A DNA stretch of 64,000 nt from Lepidonotus clava (Eukaryota > Annelida > Polychaeta > Phyllodocida > Polynoidae), in contig OW387140.1 of assembly GCA_936440205.1 (NCBI GenBank), forward strand, positions 33,539,659 to 33,603,658. The letters run 5' to 3'. Made by a program: the position numbers and the translations under genes. The notes below the pieces were generated by a model. That model was not told the origin of the DNA. It saw nothing but the letters and a program-made list of their open reading frames with translations, and searched no databases. Below, piece after piece: positions 12,226-23,157 of the stretch (the first letter of the stretch is position 1; every line of letters begins with the position of its first letter).

Positions 12226-12621
12226 TTACAATCTCACGGATGATAGCATGACTCTAATTGAGGAAAATCTGAGTAAAAAGACACTTGGGAAGGTTTGATG
12301 AAGTGATGACCTTCTGAACAAAACATAAAACTTTACAGCCCCTGGACTATTTGCACTGCAGTAGTGTGAGGTGCAGTAGTGTGATGTGTTAATACAATTA
12401 ATGCTCAGGGGTTGATGCCCACTGACACACTGTATGTGAATACTATTGAGGCACATGTACAGTGTAAAACATCTATACAGTTAACGCACAGAAATTGACG
12501 AACATTGATGCCTTGTAAGTGAAATACTAGTGATGCGCACTAAGATATCAGCTGCAATTTGTGATTAGTGATGTGCATCTTGCACTAGTGATGCAGGAGG
12601 TGGTTCTTGCCATGCTAGTGT
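12226..12621. other. 3' flank of the glycosyltransferase-like gene
   Basis: No coding signal. Near 12355-12600 there are short degenerate repeats around GTGATGTGCA and TGCAGTAGTGTGA. Confidence 0.45.
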
Positions 12622-13635
12622 TCAAATTGGGAAAAATCTCAACCATAATGGCGGTCTTTTCATTACAATAACCCCTTTCATGTTCCTCTTTGAATGGTAT
12701 CTTGAAGCTTGTATCCAGGCATACATACTATAATGTATTCTCCCTATAATTCTAGCATTATACATGTAGTCTTCCATTTTTTCAGATTGACTACCATGAT
12801 TATCATGTCCAGTCTGGTGCAGCATAAGCAGAGTTTTTGTCACATCCACCACATCCACGGGCCCCTTGTTGCATGTCTCTATGATGTGAGTGTCGTAGCG
12901 TGGCCTCCCAATAACAACATCTTCGATTATATGCCATGGAAATAACTCCATGTTCATAATAAAGAAACAATCTGCTGAATATCTCCAAGCCATTTTTCCA
13001 AAGGTTTTAGCAAATCTCTGAACATCTCCAGGTGTAAAGAGTAGTTTATTACCTGCATGATGTATGTTGGCATTTATCCTTGGTCCAGTGGCAATAAGTG
13101 GCCTTGTTTTATCCATCTGCTCCCAGATAGCCTCTAACGTCTGCAATAGTCCTTCATCAAAAAGTATGTCTCCATTACAGTAAGCATAAAAGCGACTCTT
13201 ACTTAGAGTGCCAGCTACTCTGTACATGTCCTTTAGGAAAGGGACACCAAAGACATTAACACGTGGAACTGGCTCAACTGAAAAGTTGTCTTGCCTTGCA
13301 AGCTCAGGAAGGTGGTTCCCAGTTAAATTTGTGAAAAGTATTCTTTTGACTTCTCTGCCCAAGACTGCCCAGTTTCGTATAGTGTTTGCATATACATGCT
13401 CCTTCTTTGGTTCATCAGAAAAGGTGGTAAAAAGGGTCAGCAGAGTCTCAGTCTCTTCCATGCCAATGGCTGGAATGGAGCTTACTTGTATCTTTGTTGT
13501 TGCAATTTCGTTGTAGCTTTTAAGAATGGATAACTTGTATAATGATTTCAGGAATCCAGTTGCTGTCAATAGCAGGAACCCAACAAAAATGAAGTTCTTT
13601 TTGGTGAACATTGTCTGTCCTTTGATTCTGGCCAT
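12622..13635 (-). CDS. Putative type II membrane glycosyltransferase
   Basis: A 337-residue protein in one coding exon. A basic N-terminus is followed by a hydrophobic segment at about residues 13-29, the layout of a Golgi type II membrane protein. The luminal part has an AYCNGDILF segment (residues 151-159) placed like the metal/nucleotide-binding acidic motif of GT-A enzymes, a RYSADCFFIMN segment (about 218-228) and an IGRPRYDTHII segment (242-252) resembling the GR-x-x-YD block seen in predicted nucleotide-diphospho-sugar transferases. N-glycosylation sequons are at Asn103 and Asn117. A 3' splice site (TTTTCAG) ends four bases before the start codon, so a 5' untranslated exon exists. The donor sugar and acceptor are unknown, and family assignment rests on motifs only. 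Confidence 0.7.
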   Translation of the reverse strand: MARIKGQTMFTKKNFIFVGFLLLTATGFLKSLYKLSILKSYNEIATTKIQVSSIPAIGMEETETLLTLFTTFSDEPKKEHVYANTIRNWAVLGREVKRILFTNLTGNHLPELARQDNFSVEPVPRVNVFGVPFLKDMYRVAGTLSKSRFYAYCNGDILFDEGLLQTLEAIWEQMDKTRPLIATGPRINANIHHAGNKLLFTPGDVQRFAKTFGKMAWRYSADCFFIMNMELFPWHIIEDVVIGRPRYDTHIIETCNKGPVDVVDVTKTLLMLHQTGHDNHGSQSEKMEDYMYNARIIGRIHYSMYAWIQASRYHSKRNMKGVIVMKRPPLWLRFFPI

Positions 13636-13639
13636 CTTT

Positions 13640-14052
13640 CTGAAAATTCAGAGAAATCAAGCATGATTATTCACTAATGATAATACAATTAGATACTTGC
13701 CACACTATGATGACATGAGGATAATGTTGCAAACTCTGCCCAAATTTGGCAGTGCATACCAGCTGGGGTATTCTATCTATGATTTTATTGATTAAATTCT
13801 CTGAAACCATACCATTATTTTCACTAGATATTTGTTAATCATACACTTTTGAAAATGTACATTAAAGTGCCGTCTGTTTCATCATATTATTATATCATAT
13901 TGATTTCGAATTATCCACCAGTGGATGACAGGATGCTTATCAGCATTACACAACTGCTGATTAAGGTCAGGTCTATTGTGGTAGTGGGTGACTGTGACTA
14001 TTTGATCTGCAGTTTGACTACTCTGTTATGAGTGTTAATAACTTCCTATTAC
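13640..14052. other. Upstream flank or 5' intron of the glycosyltransferase-like gene
   Basis: No exon recognised. It must contain, or lead to, the 5' untranslated exon on the minus strand. Confidence 0.4.
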
Positions 14053-14080
14053 TTAAGGACAATCGCACTATTATGGATCT
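14053..14080. mobile_element. Solitary TTAA-element terminus
   Basis: TTAAGGACAATCGCACTATT matches the ends of the TTAA element at 34099-35623 (GGACAATCGCGCCATT). I see no partner terminus nearby, so this is a fragment or a cognate element whose other end is lost. Confidence 0.45.
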
Positions 14081-14570
14081 GACCTTAGATTTGTTTAAAC
14101 CTTGCATAATGAAAGATATCCATTGAAATAAGCCACACACAAAAAAACAGGAAAATAGGGGGTCACCAGGTAGGCTTCAGTGCTACACAGCATGCAATAT
14201 GTGACAAATGTTGTAAAAAATTAATAAAATAAAAACAGTGCAATTCATATGAGAATCAATCTCTGTTTGAGAAAATAAGCATTTCTTTTACCCTAAAATG
14301 TACTTAACTTTTGTGTTTACATCTAAACAACTGAAAGATAATACTTTTATCGAATCTGATCCATAGGCAATTGATAGTCATGCTCCACTGCACATCCATA
14401 CACGCGGGCTGACAGAAATGTAACCATTCATTTTGTCTATGGCATATTTTCCCTAAATCTGGGGAGTAGAACCAGCCACAGGGAAGCTGGAATGGGTAAT
14501 AGTATTTTGAGCAGAATCTGAATTATACCATTCCATTTTTTCACTTAAAATTAAAAAATAGGAAAACTAT

Positions 14571-14738
14571 GGGGCCTTCCATTAAGTATGTACGCATCAT
14601 GGTGGGAAGGGGGGGTCTGAGATTTTTTTAAATGTGTGTACACTTTAGTACATATCCAATGCGTATCTTTGCCCAAGGGGGGGGGATGGGTGTCTTAGAT
14701 ATTTTTAAAAGTGCATACATACTAAATGGAAGGCCCCC
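14571..14738. mobile_element. MITE, GGGGCCTTCCATTAAGTATG family (copy 1)
   Basis: A 168 bp element with inverted ends GGGGCCTTCCATTAAGTATG and CATACTAAATGGAAGGCCCC. Purine runs (GGGGGG) lie near both inner edges. A second copy is at 61111-61279. It is non-coding. Confidence 0.8.
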
Positions 14739-15312
14739 ATACTAATTTCAAGATGACTGCATGATGATTATACCTGTATGACGACTATATCACTGATGGT
14801 TAGTACCCTGACCATGGTGTACGTATTGGGACATGAGCGAGAACTACAATAATCATTGCATAGTATTATATGTTAATAACAAGTATAACCGTAATTGTAT
14901 AGACATAATACTGGGTCATATAGTGTGCCAAATTATTATCTTGATAATAGTTTGTACAAATCATTGATTCACCACTCTGATTCATTCCACCTTATCTTCA
15001 TTCACACCTTAAACCTCTAATTTCACTCATCTCTTATCACCTTCAACTGGAAGAACACGTGTAAAATGTTAAAAAAAAAGAAGCTATATCTAAAATCACA
15101 AACCAAATTTATTCATATTAATGCTTCTCATACTATCATACTTACCCTGACCAAGAATGTGACATTTTGCAGATCGTCACAGAATGTAATAAATTCATGG
15201 CAGAACATATATAAGAGCATTATAACAACACTACACACAGTCACATAATTAAGAATGTTACACAAAATTTCAGAATATTGAAATCTTACATCACCTCTTG
15301 GCTAGGACAGCC

Positions 15313-15536
15313 AGGGCCCATATCTTCATAACTGATTTGGCTGATCAGGGAAAATTTGATCAGGGTCCCATGATCAGAAATCCTGTCTATCATGAATAAA
15401 TTTTACGCCTAATAGTTCCTCTTTGACACTATTTTGCGATAACACTATAAATTTTGGTAAAAGGCAAAATCACTGTTCATGGGACCCTGATCAAATCTCC
15501 CTGATCAGCAGAATTAGCTACGAAGATATGGGCCCT
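15313..15536. mobile_element. Long-armed palindromic MITE
   Basis: The 224 bp unit is almost wholly an inverted repeat: arms of about 60 bases starting AGGGCCCATATCTTCATA and ending in the near complement, both carrying CTGATCAGGG and TGATCAGGGTCCCATGA. The central loop is about 95 bases. It is non-coding. Confidence 0.8.
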
Positions 15537-16920
15537 GCTCAGGTCTGATACAAGAGAAGAGTTGGCCACAAATTGTTTCAATGGCTATAGGTTATCAGAT
15601 AACCAGCTGTCAAATAGTCTTTTCAAGTATAACAAATCGGAAGAACAAGGAAAGATAATCTAGAGTCTACATCAATAATAATGTGATATATTGTGAGAAC
15701 AACAAGAATAAAGAACACATCCACATTGTGTGATTGTGACTGACTGAACATGGTGGCTGCAGCCAAAGCTGCCTTTATGTGGGGAAGAATCCCCCACATA
15801 AACTGAGCTGAGTTTAGATATTGATAACAAGTGGAAGTTTCATCAGGAGATGTCAGCAAGCACACCTGTTGTTTGATTAGTGGTAGTGTTTAATCCATAC
15901 TGATATGCATATGACATGTTTACATCACGTGGCATAAATAATAAAGTTTTTTTCAGTATCCATACGATAAAAACCTTTCTAATCATCAAAAATAATCCAA
16001 ATTATATCACTCTTTATTCACATATATTTTTTAGAATTCGGCAAAAGAGATTATATTTGTTATTTCTATTTAAGTATTCTTGTGTCTAAAACGTTGCAAG
16101 ATAACAATGCACCTTTGTTGCAAGATTTAGCAACGATGCAAGATATGGCACCGTTGCAATTTCAAGCCTTGTCCCAAACCAGTTAAGCATAATTAGAACT
16201 AACATAAATAATATGTTGGGATGACATAGTATTACATAAAAAATGAAATCCATCCATGCACATACTTTGGTTACAGAAAAAGCAAAAGGGAGGTAAGGGA
16301 AGAAAAGATATAAGGATAATTCCCACTAACTAAACGAAACATGGAAACGTGTTATGATTTGGTATAACTGATTCCCTGGTGATGCAAAGTCAATATAATT
16401 ATGAAAAGAAAAATGGGGGTCCCAGGGCTAATTTTAGAGTTTTGAGATGACACCTTGGAACATTTTCAGAGAAAATCAGAGATCGAATACTGATGAAATT
16501 AAGGTACAAGATTTACATGTTATCAATGTTTCTTGCATGAAATGTATCAAGTAGGGCCTATTTGTTTATTCTGTGGCTAATTATTGTATTTACTATATCT
16601 CTGTTAAGGAAAAAAGTGTTAGATGTACAAGATGGCTCATTTAGCAGCCTTTATTTTGCCCAAAACCTGATATAACAAGATGTCTAAACATGGAACTTTT
16701 CTAAAAGTCACTATTATATTTACTTACATATGTTGGGAACATAATACAAAAGAAATCAGCAGAGGTCCTAGGATGATCTACTGAGTTAGGTGAAGAAATA
16801 TTTATGACAAATACAAAAAAAACATCATACTATTTTTACATGTTTTACAATGCAGTGATAAAAAACATGATTGTAGGATAAAGGTCAGGGTATGGAGTGG
16901 CCAAACCTATATAATCCTTA
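15537..16920. other. Gene-free AT-rich stretch
   Basis: No gene seen. A cluster of GCAAGAT/GTTGCAA motifs near 16090-16160 is the only visible structure. Confidence 0.4.
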
Positions 16921-16924
16921 ATCC

Positions 16925-18560
16925 TTATTACCGTTTCCCTTTTTTGTTATCAGTCCCTAATCCCTATTTCATCTTTTCATCCAAATAAATGTACACCTTT
17001 TCCCTTTTCCACCTCAGTGCACTGTGCAACGTACTCCCTTTTCCCTTTTCTCTCATTTGTAATAATTGACATTTTCCTTTTTCCTTTTTCCCTTTTTTGC
17101 TCTATTTGACACTTTCTCCTTTTTCCCTTTTCCCTCTTTTTTATACCATTGTTATCAGTCCCTAATCCCTTTTTCATCTTTTCACCAAAGTAAATGGACA
17201 CCTTTTCCCTTTTCCACCTCAGTGCACTGTCCAACATACTCCCTTTTCTCTTTTCTCTCATTTGTCATAATTGACATTTTCCTTTTTCCCTTTTTCCTTT
17301 TTTCAACTTTTGTTACTTTTTCCCTTTTCCTTTTTTCTCTCTTTCTATGAATTCAGTTTTACATGTTGAATAAACCCCACCCCTTAATTAACATAACCCA
17401 ACCATCACAGTGACAGGACAATCACCCCTGGGAAAACTACCCTGGGAAAACTACCCCTGGGGTAACTATCCTGGGGACAACTATCCCTTAGGACAACTAT
17501 CCCCTAGGACAACTACCCCCTAGGGCTATTACCCCTCTAAGATAACTACCCCTTAGGACAATTATCCCTATGGGTAGGACAAGTACCCCTCTAAATAGGA
17601 TGATTACCCCTTTAGGACAACTACCCAGTAAATAAGACAATTACCCCTGTGGGTAGGAGACCTACCCCTGTGGGTAGGACAACTGTCCCCGTTGGAAGGA
17701 CAACTACCCCTGTGATAGGACAATTACCCTTATTTGTAGGACAACTGCCCCTGAGATAGGACAACTATCCTTATTGGTAGGACAACTATCCCTGTGATAA
17801 GAAAGTTACCTCTATAGGGATTTTGTTCAGTCAAGTTTATCCAAGGGGTAGTTGTCCTATCCACAAAGGTAATTGCCCTAGTTAGAGGGGTAATTGTCCT
17901 ATAGGGTAGTTGTCTTATAGGGGTTGTCCTACCTATTGGGGTAATTGTAATTAAGGGGTAGTTATCCTAAAGGGCTAATTGCCTACCTATTGGGGTAATT
18001 GTAATAAGGTGTAGTTGTCCTAGGGGTAGTTGTCCCAGGGGTGATTTTCCTGTCACTATGATAGTTGGCCTATGTTAATTAGGGGGTGGGGTTGATTCAA
18101 CATGTATAAATGGATTCAAAGAAAGAGAAAAAAAAGGAAAAGGGAAAAGTAACAAAAGTTGAAAAAACGAAAAAGGGAAAAAGGAAAATGTCAATTATAA
18201 CAAATGAGAGAAAAGGGAAAAGGGAGTATGTTGGACAGTGCACTGATTTGGAAAAGGGAAAAGGTGTCCATTTACTTTGGTGAAAAGATGAAAAAGGGAT
18301 TAGGGACTGACCACAATGGTATAAGAAAAAAGGGAAAAGGGAAAAAGGAAAATGTCAATTATGACAAATGAGAGAAAAGGAAAAAGGGAGTACGTTCGAC
18401 AGGGCACTGAGGTGGAAAAGGGAAAAGGTGTACATTAACTTGGGTGAAAAGATGAAAAAGGGATTAGGGACTGACCACAATAGTAAAACAAAAAAGGGAA
18501 AAGGGAAAAAGGAGAAAGTGTCAAATATAGCAAAAAAGGGAAAAAGGAAAAAGGAAAGGT
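16925..18560. repeat. Giant inverted repeat with polypyrimidine/polypurine arms
   Basis: The left half is rich in TTTTCCCTTTTC blocks and the right half in the complement, with single-copy stretches in mirror order (CAGTCCCTAATCCC, CACCTCAGTGCACTG, CTCATTTGT, then CATGTTGAAT, CACCCC...TTAATTA, CACAGTGACAGGACAATCACCCCTGGG). The order reverses around about 17820. Several duplicated sub-blocks occur within each arm (for example two CACCTCAGTGCACTG units on the left at about 17010 and 17216). There is no coding content. The long open frames here come from the low-complexity composition. Confidence 0.85.
17416..18045. repeat. Minisatellite of AGGACAACTACCCC units within the inverted repeat
   Basis: About 25 degenerate units on the left side of the centre (AGGACAACTACCCCTGTGGGT variants) and complementary GGGGTAGTTGTCCTA units on the right form the inner part of the palindrome. 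Unit length varies from about 15 to 25 bases. Confidence 0.8.
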
Positions 18561-18851
18561 GTCAAATGTATACAAAAAACAGATGGACACTCTATACACT
18601 CATCGGTAAATATCAAGTACTTTTCAAAGTGGCTGAACTTGTTATTACATTAAAACATCACTTTTTTGCCACTAGACAGTAGCACTAGTTTATGGGCATT
18701 ATCATTAACCCCATTCACCCCATTCACAGCCACGTCAGGTCGCTCACACAAAGCAAAATGGAGGTGAGGGAGGAAAAGATTTAAGAACTTGCCTGATTAT
18801 TTTGAGGTTATGTTAGCCCCATTCACCCCCACGTCAGGTCGTTAACATGTA

Positions 18852-18952
18852 CGTACACACACACACACACACACACAAACACACACATACATACATACAT
18901 ACATACATACACACACATACATACATACATACATACATACATACATACACAC

Positions 18953-19004
<52 letters not shown>

Positions 19005-19034
19005 AAACACATACATACACACATATATATATAG
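18852..19034 (+). repeat. (CA)n and (CATA)n microsatellite
   Basis: Alternating CA and CATA tracts end in a short TA run. The reading frames across it in several phases are products of the repeat. Confidence 0.95.
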
Positions 19035-19174
19035 TCACATATTTACCTGGTTTGAAACTTGAACCACTTGAGACCTGGCCCTCTTGGGACATCATAGATC
19101 TAGGCTAGTCCAATTAGTCCCCATTTTGGATTGCAGGGGAACTAGTGTGTATCGGCCAACCACTGGCCTACATA

Positions 19175-20598
19175 GGGGGAATGTAGGCTGCACGCACACC
19201 TAATGCGCGATATAACAACAGCAGTGAAATAAATAAACTATCAGATATATCCCCGTGGAACCATGAGGAAAATATAGATTGAAGAATAAGTTATTTAATT
19301 TTATGATAACATAAAACCCGTATTACCCATGTTAATTTCGATTTTGGAGAATAACAGAATGATGTTAATCACCATTGTAAATGCATAGAAATGGTAATTT
19401 TTTTAATCCAAAATAAAGGATATATTGATTAGAACCAATGGTCTGTTGTTATATCATGCATTTAAGTATTGTATCATGCACTATAGACATATATTTTCGA
19501 CATCATGGTATGAAATAATTGAAAAAGAAATGACAGAAAAAATATTTTATAAAGTGAGAGCATTTCCCTACATTGATTCATAAACAACAAATTAGCAAAA
19601 TATATCATATCAATGTGATTTTCCAGATAAATATGTGATCATGAACTTGTCGTTATGATTTAGAAAATTGCAAATTCAGAGTAAAAGATTTATTTTCTGT
19701 GATCTAATATTCAGCAGAATTGGTAATAATTACATTTTACTCCAGTAAATATTAAATTCATATTTGAAGGCGTCGACAAAGTCGCCTTCTTAAAACACTA
19801 CCACACAGTGATCAAAACATTGTAAGTTGCTATGGCTACATGCATTATGACATCACTGTTGGTATAGCGACAGGTGAGTTGTGATGTCATCAAACTGGCA
19901 ACTGAACATATGGCCAGGTAACCAAGGAAAGTAACTTGGCAACCTGGATGACAACATTTTTGCCATGTTAATTACTGTAATATTATTTATGTTCTAGATC
20001 TCAATTGCTCAATGGCTCCACTCGCACGTTTTAAAAATTAAATTCATATTTGATATAGTTCATGTTTGGACAATAAAATAGAGAGAAATTCATGGCATAA
20101 AAAATTACTTTAAAAATGAGTTAAATTTGAAAAATAATGAAAATAATTATGATCATCAGAGTTATATAATTATTTATAGTTGGCAATCATCTGTGCAATC
20201 CAGCAACAATTAATGCACGATACAATACCACCCAAAGTGATATTTTTGACACCAAATAGCATCATAGAAACAAATAATTTTAATTTAGGGAAAAAAACAC
20301 ATATTATTTTCAGAATTTCATGGACTTTCATTATAAATAGTCTAGTTATGTCTTATCAAACTCATCAATTTGTTGAAATGAAATATGTAAAACCTGAAAT
20401 TAGATAAAAATTAAAGGTGTTCTATTAGTTTATTCAATGAAGATAATACATCCAGGTATTGCATCTGCTGCCGCAGACAATACTGCACATGTGTCTTTTT
20501 GAATCTTAATAATCAGATCAATTATTTCATAATTTATTATAAGCATAAGTGTAGGCGTGCAATATAACACACATGAGCGAAACAACCCACATTCCCCC
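19175..20598. mobile_element. TA-flanked TIR element, non-autonomous
   Basis: The ends GGGGGAATGTAGGCTG and (in complement) GGGGGAATGTGGGTTG are each flanked by TA. The 1.42 kb interior is AT-rich, without a transposase frame. TA flanks suggest a Tc1/mariner-type mobiliser. Confidence 0.65.
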
Positions 20599-20640
20599 TA
20601 TGTCAGATCCTGACTCTAGAGGTTTACATAGATATAGATA

Positions 20641-20797
20641 GGTGGGTCCCCACAGGACAACAAACCACGTTTTGGGGGCCTTCAGCGTTCACTCCCTCCA
20701 TCCTCAATGAACAATGCTTGTAACTGCCAATTAGTCGCTGTGTTTTGAAAGGGTTTATACTATATGTTCAAGTTTGCCGTCCTGTGTGGACCCACCC
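20641..20797. mobile_element. Short MITE, GGTGGGTCC family
   Basis: Inverted ends GGTGGGTCCCCACAGGAC and GTCCTGTGTGGACCCACC bound about 157 bases, next to TA at both sides. It is non-coding. Confidence 0.75.
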
Positions 20798-22397
20798 ATA
20801 GAAAGGCTAAGAACTTGATGGCCAGTCATTCAATTGTGTTGAATTTTTCCTCTTGGTATATAGTGAAGTCATTCACCAGAATTGTGCTAGCACCAACCTA
20901 TAGTCATGACAATATTAATCTGGACAGTAGGAGACCCAAGTAAAATGGATGTATGATGAATTAACATCATGTAACATTGGAAACAATCTGAGAATGTTTG
21001 AAGGTGGATCTTGTATAGAGAAAGGTAACATTGGAGAATTTGAGGCTTGAGAACTTCTGTTAGCAATTGTCATTGGAATATTCCTAAATGCTCCTTATTT
21101 TACTAAGAGAACACAATTCTGAAATCCTTATTTTCATGGAAATGTGTGCCAATTGATGTGATGTCTGGGACAAGAGTTACAATCCAGGACTGGCAGCCCT
21201 GTAATTATGCAATATTCATGTTATGTTGCTAACCATGACAACTGAGTAGCCGAGACACCAACTTTGATACTTTATTCCAGAAAGCTAATTGACTGCTTCA
21301 ATTTCCATCTCACTTGCTTTTCTTTTTTCCATTTAAAGAAAGATATTACCAGAATACTGGTTATTTTGAAATACATTAAAGTTGGTGGTTTCCATGGAAA
21401 CTGGCCGTTTACTACATTCCATACATATTTCTTATATTTCTGGTCGCTATAGTGACATTAATTGAAGGGAAATTGAAATTTGGCTATATTTTGGAGGACA
21501 TTTTGGTTACTTTGGCAACCAAGTAACCAAGACAACCAAATTTGAGGTTCCATTTGAATTTATCATTATTCACAGTTTCAAAGGATCTACGATGAAGATG
21601 TTTGTCTATTTTATCAACAGAAAGCTCATTAAATCATAATCAATAATTATTTTCTATAATTATGTATATGTGATAGCCATGTGCTTGTGGTGATCACCAA
21701 AATCTGGTCATGTGACCCTATCTGCACAAGTTCTATAGATTTATGCTCAGTAAGGACTACATCTCCCATGATGCAACAGGGCACAGAAATCCAAGATGGC
21801 CACTATGCACATCCCCTAATTAAGAATTTGTCAAAAGATGCCACATATGATTATGTGGAAAATATGACATGAGGATCTTTTTCGTTTCAAAGTCTTTATG
21901 TTTTATCGTGCATATCAATTGGCATTGGTTTTATTGATATTACTTTTGTTTGTTCATCTTCTCGACCTTCCATCTTGCCATGGTCCATTCTTTTTCAGGA
22001 GTATTACGTGAAAGTTATTATATATAACAAAAAACTACTTTATTCAATAAACAGCAGTCAAAAAACAACTCATCATTAACTTAGCAATGAAAGTGTTTAT
22101 TATGTTCTTCATTCACACATCTGTATCCAATACATCTAGTCAGTCCATTGTACAGAATGATAACGTATTTTCCGTTATATATATCTGTGTATACAGGTTA
22201 CCACACGACTTATAATTACGAAGCTGATATCATATAAACAGAAATGCGATTATGTATGAGTAAATCATTACCATAATCGGGTATAATTATAAGATGATTA
22301 AATATCATTAAGCACAAACAGTGACCGCCTGATCTGTCATCAGATTGAACTAGTTAACTCATCGTCGAACTATGCATTTGACAAATGATACAGGTAA
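20798..22397. other. 3' flank of the CAP-domain gene, otherwise empty
   Basis: No gene seen. The only candidate signal is an AATAAA on the minus strand at 22039-22044, about 350 bases past the stop codon of the CAP gene, a plausible polyadenylation signal. Confidence 0.45.
22039..22044 (-). terminator. Candidate polyadenylation signal of the CAP gene
   Basis: AATAAA on the coding strand about 354 bases beyond the stop at 22398-22400. Position is plausible; no other support. Confidence 0.35.
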
Positions 22398-22569
22398 TTA
22401 ATGGTTATTCCTTATTACATTTCTTTGGCTGTTAAATGGACTACTGTTTTTTAACAGCCAGTTGCCGTTGAATGCAGCTGCTGGTCTGAGATCGTCATAA
22501 ATCCTACTGCGTCCATGGGAAGATTTTTGTAGGCCACAGTTGTTTGATTTGGATGACATCTTGTGGGAT
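22398..22569 (-). CDS. CAP gene exon 11: cytoplasmic tail and stop
   Basis: The acceptor TTGTTAG precedes 22569. The exon completes an Arg codon (phase 2) from exon 10 and codes for about 56 polar, basic residues with an RIYDDLRP stretch, ending in TAA at 22398-22400. The other open frame here (starting upstream in the intron) is out of phase with exon 10. Confidence 0.75.
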
Positions 22570-23125
22570 CTAACAAGGAAACATAATTAGCATACTCAAA
22601 ATGGATAATTGCATGGTTATATGCGCTGGACAATATTAAATTACCAAAAGAATGGATGATAGCAAAATGTTCTAGGAGAGCAAGTGCATATCATACAATA
22701 TTTTACTATCAATATCAATGATTGTTTTCGTTCAACTGCAGGAAAGACTTATATTGAATTGCAATACAAGTTATGCCAAATATAGGGAGAGGGAGGGACG
22801 TGGGTGTCGTCAGTGGGGTCTGAAAAGAATGGGAGTCATTTCTAAGTGTTGAGAGAAGAAAACCCCCAGCTACATGTAAAACTGTATAACGTTTGCCTCG
22901 AGAGAAGAAGAGGAATATACATCATCTTTGTTTTTACCGTACATTCTAATTTACTAGCTATTGGCATAAATACGAAACCATATTGGAATTCAAACATAAT
23001 AGTTATCACATAACAATTACACATACATCTTAGGTGTGTATATAATATATTATATGAAATTATAATACATTATATACATGTATATATATATACAATTATA
23101 TAGATTATATATATATATAATTATA

Positions 23126-23157
<32 letters not shown>

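Noticed and set aside
16977-18682. Lys/Arg/Glu-rich and Phe/Ser-rich frames
   Set aside because: Products of the polypurine/polypyrimidine arms of the giant inverted repeat.
18823-19095. Cys-Val and His-Thr repeat frames
   Set aside because: Translation of the CA/CATA microsatellite.
22451-22633. Minus-strand frame ending near the CAP gene 3' end (reads through the acceptor)
   Set aside because: It begins in the intron and is out of phase with exon 10. The phase-consistent reading of the same exon ends at 22398.
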